Source: Omphiscola glabra (lineage: Eukaryota; Mollusca; Gastropoda; Lymnaeidae). From it: 64,000 nt of DNA. This document shows, piece by piece, positions 60,505 through 64,000 of this stretch (positions are counted from its first letter, which is position 1; the number at the start of each line of letters is the position of its first letter). The position numbers and the translations under genes are program-made. The notes beneath the pieces were generated by a model. That model ran no database searches and was not told the origin of the DNA. It saw only the letters and a list, made by a program, of their open reading frames with translations. The DNA lies in assembly GCA_964017045.1 (NCBI GenBank), contig OZ024799.1, positions 31,073,596-31,137,595 on the forward strand. The letters are read 5' to 3'.

Positions 60505-60840
60505 CCAACTGCGCCTCTGTTGTCAACTACGCCTCTGTTGTCAACTACCCCTCTGTTGTCAACTACGCCTCTGTTGTCAACTACGCCTCTGTTTTCAACT
60601 ACGCCTCTGTTGATAACTACGCCTCTGTTGACAACTACGCCTCTTTTGACAACTATGCCTCTGTTGACAACTACGCCTGTGTTGACAACTACGCCTCTGT
60701 TGACAACTACCCCTCTGTTGTCAACAACGCCTCTGATGACAACTACGTCTCTGTTGACAACTACGCCTCTTTTGACAACTATGCCTATGTTGACAACTAC
60801 GCCTCTGTTGACAACTACGCCTCTTTTGACAACTACGCAC
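60505..60840. repeat. 18-bp minisatellite
   Basis: About nineteen copies of GCCTCTGTTGACAACTAC, with TGTTGTCAAC units at the left end and TTTTGACAAC variants. ORFs of 128-157 codons are by-products of the 18-base period. Confidence 0.94.
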
Positions 60841-60919
60841 TCAGTTGTCAATTTTTTCGTAGATTTTTTTTGTCAACCCATGAAAACTCTTGGGTCGATA
60901 AAATGACAACACTCACAGA

Positions 60920-61250
60920 TGTGCCCCCAAACAATGGAATTCGCTTCCACTAAACATCCGCAATATAACAACCATCACAGCCTTCAAAACTGCACTCAAA
61001 ACACATCTCTTTAAACTCTACTATCCTGACTGATTCCCTCCTCTAACCGTTAAAGGATGCTGCTGGGTGCCGTCCATGGCTTGACATGTAGTTGTGGAAT
61101 GGCTGGAGTGAATACACATTTCTTTTGTTTTATTTAATGAATGTTTGTTAATTTTTAAGTTCATGATTATATTTGTTAAATTATATGTGCAGCGTGGTGA
61201 AAACTATAAAAAAAAACTACCAATAATAATAATAAGAAGAAGAATGTTAT
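60920..61250 (+). mobile_element. CR1/L2-like LINE 3' tail
   Basis: Frames read as AFKTALKTHLFKLYYPD, the common C-terminal motif of these LINEs, then a 3' UTR ending in AAT/AAG repeats. The array at 60505 abuts its 5' side. Confidence 0.7.
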
Positions 61251-61259
61251 CTTATACTT

Positions 61260-62700
61260 AACCCTAGTCGTGTTTTTCATCCACTTGTCCTTTCAAACTT
61301 GATTTCTGGCCGCTTCCCCCCACATTGAAAATATTTAAAAAAAACACAAAATATTTATTTAAAAAATGGTTAGATTGAATACATCTCACGGGTTATATTT
61401 AAAAACCCTCTTGCTATAAGCTCGTCAAACATAGATCACGATCGAGATCCCCTTTTCGACGGGAGAGTATTACAAGACCGCGTCCCCCCGGGGGAACCAT
61501 CGCAGCGCTAATGTGAGAGTGATAAATAATGATAGGGGGGATTCATCGGCTCTGTGCGACCAAAGTGAGCAAAAAAAATGATGAAGAACAAACGCAAGAG
61601 CCGTCAGCTAAAATGTACACAAGGGTCTGAGTTTTTGTGACTTGAGCTCAAGTCTGTCTTGTTGAAAACATGATGAATGAATAATAAAACACGGGTATTG
61701 ATTTCTCGTGGGTTTTTGTTGTTATTTTTTCATATTGCTGAGCATTAAATTAGCCTTATATAGAACTGTTCGTTGTGGGCGGGGACTCACAGATGTAAAT
61801 GAACGAATGTCAGGGGCAAGAAATGGGAGCTGAGAAGGGAGTCTCAAACCATTAGTTTCGAATGGCAAGAGTAAAATGTCTTGTGGTACAGTTAAGTTAA
61901 GAGAAAGGGCAACACGTAGTTGTGTTGCTCCAGCTCCGCTCCCCACTTTTAAAAACGTTTTTCCTGTTTTTTATTCCCCCAGGGTCCATCACAAAGATCT
62001 TATCTTGGCTTTTCGAGAACTAACTGTTGTTACAAGACTAAGATTTATAGAAATGGATAGGTGCATGAATGTTATAGAACGAACTGTTTAGTTCAAGTGC
62101 TCAACGTCACACAGATCAGAAAATATGCAAATTATGTCAACGGGGACAGGAAATTGATTTAGTTTTCGAAATACGAAGAATATTCGATTTTTCTTCTTGT
62201 GTGATTAACTCAACCAGACTGTGCATTCTGTGGTTGTTGGGCAACACGATGAAAAGTCTCAATTTTGACCGGTAAAATCAGAACCTTTGTGCCAATGTGT
62301 TATATACTCCCCGGAAACCATCACTAAACTTTCACCATATTGCCTACATTCTGTATATGAAATGAATAAGCATATTGAACATGTCACCGTATTTCCCTCA
62401 AATCAAGCATAATGTAGAGAGAATATCCTTTCAAATAAACTGTAACTATGGATCTCAGAAATCTCTGAAGTAGAACATTACCAGATGGTAAGATCTCTTG
62501 TTTGAAACTAGACAGCGGAAGCAGAACTCTTTCGTTGTAACCGGAACTAGAATTAGACTAGACAATCCAACACAGACACGGTCATCAAATTTTACATCTT
62601 TATGGAAATCGGCCTCAACGTCGAGGAGCAAAAGAATCAAACTCGATTCATACAAAATTGATCAACACAAATTTATTATCAAAGACGCCGTAATAACAGC
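61260..62700. other. Gene-free stretch
   Basis: Short ORFs only, none with recognisable domains. No array or terminal repeat seen. Confidence 0.5.
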
Positions 62701-62704
62701 TCTA

Positions 62705-63070
62705 AATCCTGTTAAAAGTAGCCTTAAAGTCCTGCTATAAATCCTGTTAAAAGTAGCCTTAAAGTCCTGCTCTACATCCTGTTAAAAGTAGCCTTTAAGT
62801 CCTGCTCTACATCCTGTTAAAAGTAGCCTTAAAGTCATGCTCTACATCCTGTTGAAAGTAGCCTTAAAGTCCTGCTCTACATCATGTTAAAAGTAGCATT
62901 AAAGTCCTGCTCTACATACTGTTAAAAGTAGCCTTAAAGTCCGGCTCTACATCCTGTTAAAAGTAGCCTTAAAGTCCTGCTCTACATCCTGTTAAAAGTA
63001 GCCTTAAAGCCCTGCTCTACATCCTGTTAACAGTAGCCTTAAAGCCCTGCTCTACATCCTGTTAACAGTA
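62705..63070. repeat. 35-bp minisatellite
   Basis: About ten copies of a unit containing TCCTGTTAAAAGTAGCCTTA and AAGTCCTGCTCTACA. Confidence 0.94.
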
Positions 63071-64000
63071 GACCTGAGTCGTTGGTGGAACAACATTTGT
63101 ACAAAGAGCACAACATATGTCAGAAATGAAATACAATTTCTAAATCTACCAGACGACGAGAATGGCAAGAAATGTAGGTCACACGCTATGTTCACGAAAA
63201 TAAATAAAATTAAGTGTTGAAAAGATGGAGACAAATGAATACGTATATTGAAACAAGAGGACGCAGAAGAAAAGTTTTAAAGCTCAAACACAAGAAGACG
63301 ATGGGTTTCATTTTGATCCTCCTAAATTCGACGTTAACAGAGTATCGACGTTTATAAGGTATCGACTTTTAAAAAGTATCGACATCTATTCGGCCGATCA
63401 AAAAGTCATGTAATAAGTTGCTTTGACCTCTTACACAGGTTTTTTAATCTTCATTAATTTTTTTTAAAAAACATTTTCAATACCTCTCGCAAGTGATGTT
63501 AATTCTTTGCTTTTTTTTTTTTTTGAAGAATCAATAATTCTATTTAATTGATTGGGTTAGAGAGTCTAAAAATTGTAGATGGGCGGAACTTTGTCGCGTC
63601 TGCGCATTCGATTTGGAGGACATTTTGAAATAAGAGGAGTTAAAAAAAAAGAGCTGAAATTCTTGGCAACATGAACATTTAAACTTGTGTGCTTTTCAGT
63701 TTAACCTCAATGGGAACCCTGACAATTAATTTTTGGCTCAACGAGTGTTTCTCATTGGATCGTACTTCAAGATGTCATCAATTTATCTTTGTGCTCATTT
63801 TTATTTGTTTTGTTTTAACTCCACGAAATATAATTATTGTGTACAATTGTTGTCTGATAAATTAGTTGTAGATTTTGCTTTTGATGGTATCATTCAGTAC
63901 AGTATTAACCACAAACGAACTAAATTTTTAATTTTTATATTTTGACTGAAATCTATATAAAAAAAAAGACAGAAATATTTTTTAAAGCTCTGCCTAAGCT
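63071..64000. other. Window end, no gene seen
   Basis: AT-rich sequence with short ORFs and no recognised domains. Presumed still within the upstream intron of synapsin or beyond it. Confidence 0.4.

Noticed and set aside
60444..60953. Overlapping ORFs rich in Val/Asn/Tyr or Thr/Leu
   Set aside because: By-products of the 18-bp array. No start or splice context.

Overview
The window is animal nuclear DNA. It is AT-rich, its genes are split by spliceosomal introns with GT-AG and minor-spliceosome signals, and it carries several decayed non-LTR retrotransposons, many short hAT-like MITEs and an exceptional number of minisatellites. The protein sequences and repeat types fit a mollusc, most probably a gastropod. 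That placement is an inference from resemblance, and no species-specific marker was identified.

Three conserved protein-coding genes can be read exon by exon. (1) ZC3HC1/NIPA, + strand, 1569-8780: eight exons are visible and the 5' exons lie outside the window or were not recognised. Both C3HC-type zinc-binding modules and the nuclear-localisation-like basic stretch are present. (2) UBE2H, - strand, 22912-15263: a complete seven-exon, 181-residue E2 ubiquitin-conjugating enzyme with the catalytic Cys87 and the acidic C-terminal tail. ZC3HC1 and UBE2H converge tail to tail. They are also neighbours on human chromosome 7q32, so this looks like old conserved linkage. (3) Synapsin, - strand, 51288-40794: the last four exons, covering the end of the ATP-grasp C domain through the terminal E domain. 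Earlier exons must lie beyond position 64000.

Layout: 1-1568 holds a decayed reverse-oriented LINE 3' end. 1569-8860 is ZC3HC1; its introns hold a LINE endonuclease fragment (2930-4650) and a GC-rich element of unknown class (5640-7040). 8861-15262 has no visible coding and probably contains the UBE2H 3' UTR. 15263-23020 is UBE2H and its promoter, with a CLEAR-type E-box palindrome. 23020-40650 is gene-free and dominated by minisatellites, CT/GA tracts and MITEs. 40794-51288 is the synapsin 3' half. 51289-64000 is the upstream synapsin intron or intergenic DNA, again full of minisatellites, with a CR1/L2-like LINE tail at about 60920-61250.

Points most worth a second look are: minor-spliceosome (U12) signals in both members of the conserved pair; a 46-bp minisatellite that includes the synapsin stop codon and last coding bases; the density of about twenty separate minisatellites between 27 and 63 kb; and several MITEs with clear 8-bp target-site duplications. 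No wholly new system was found that the sequence can support.
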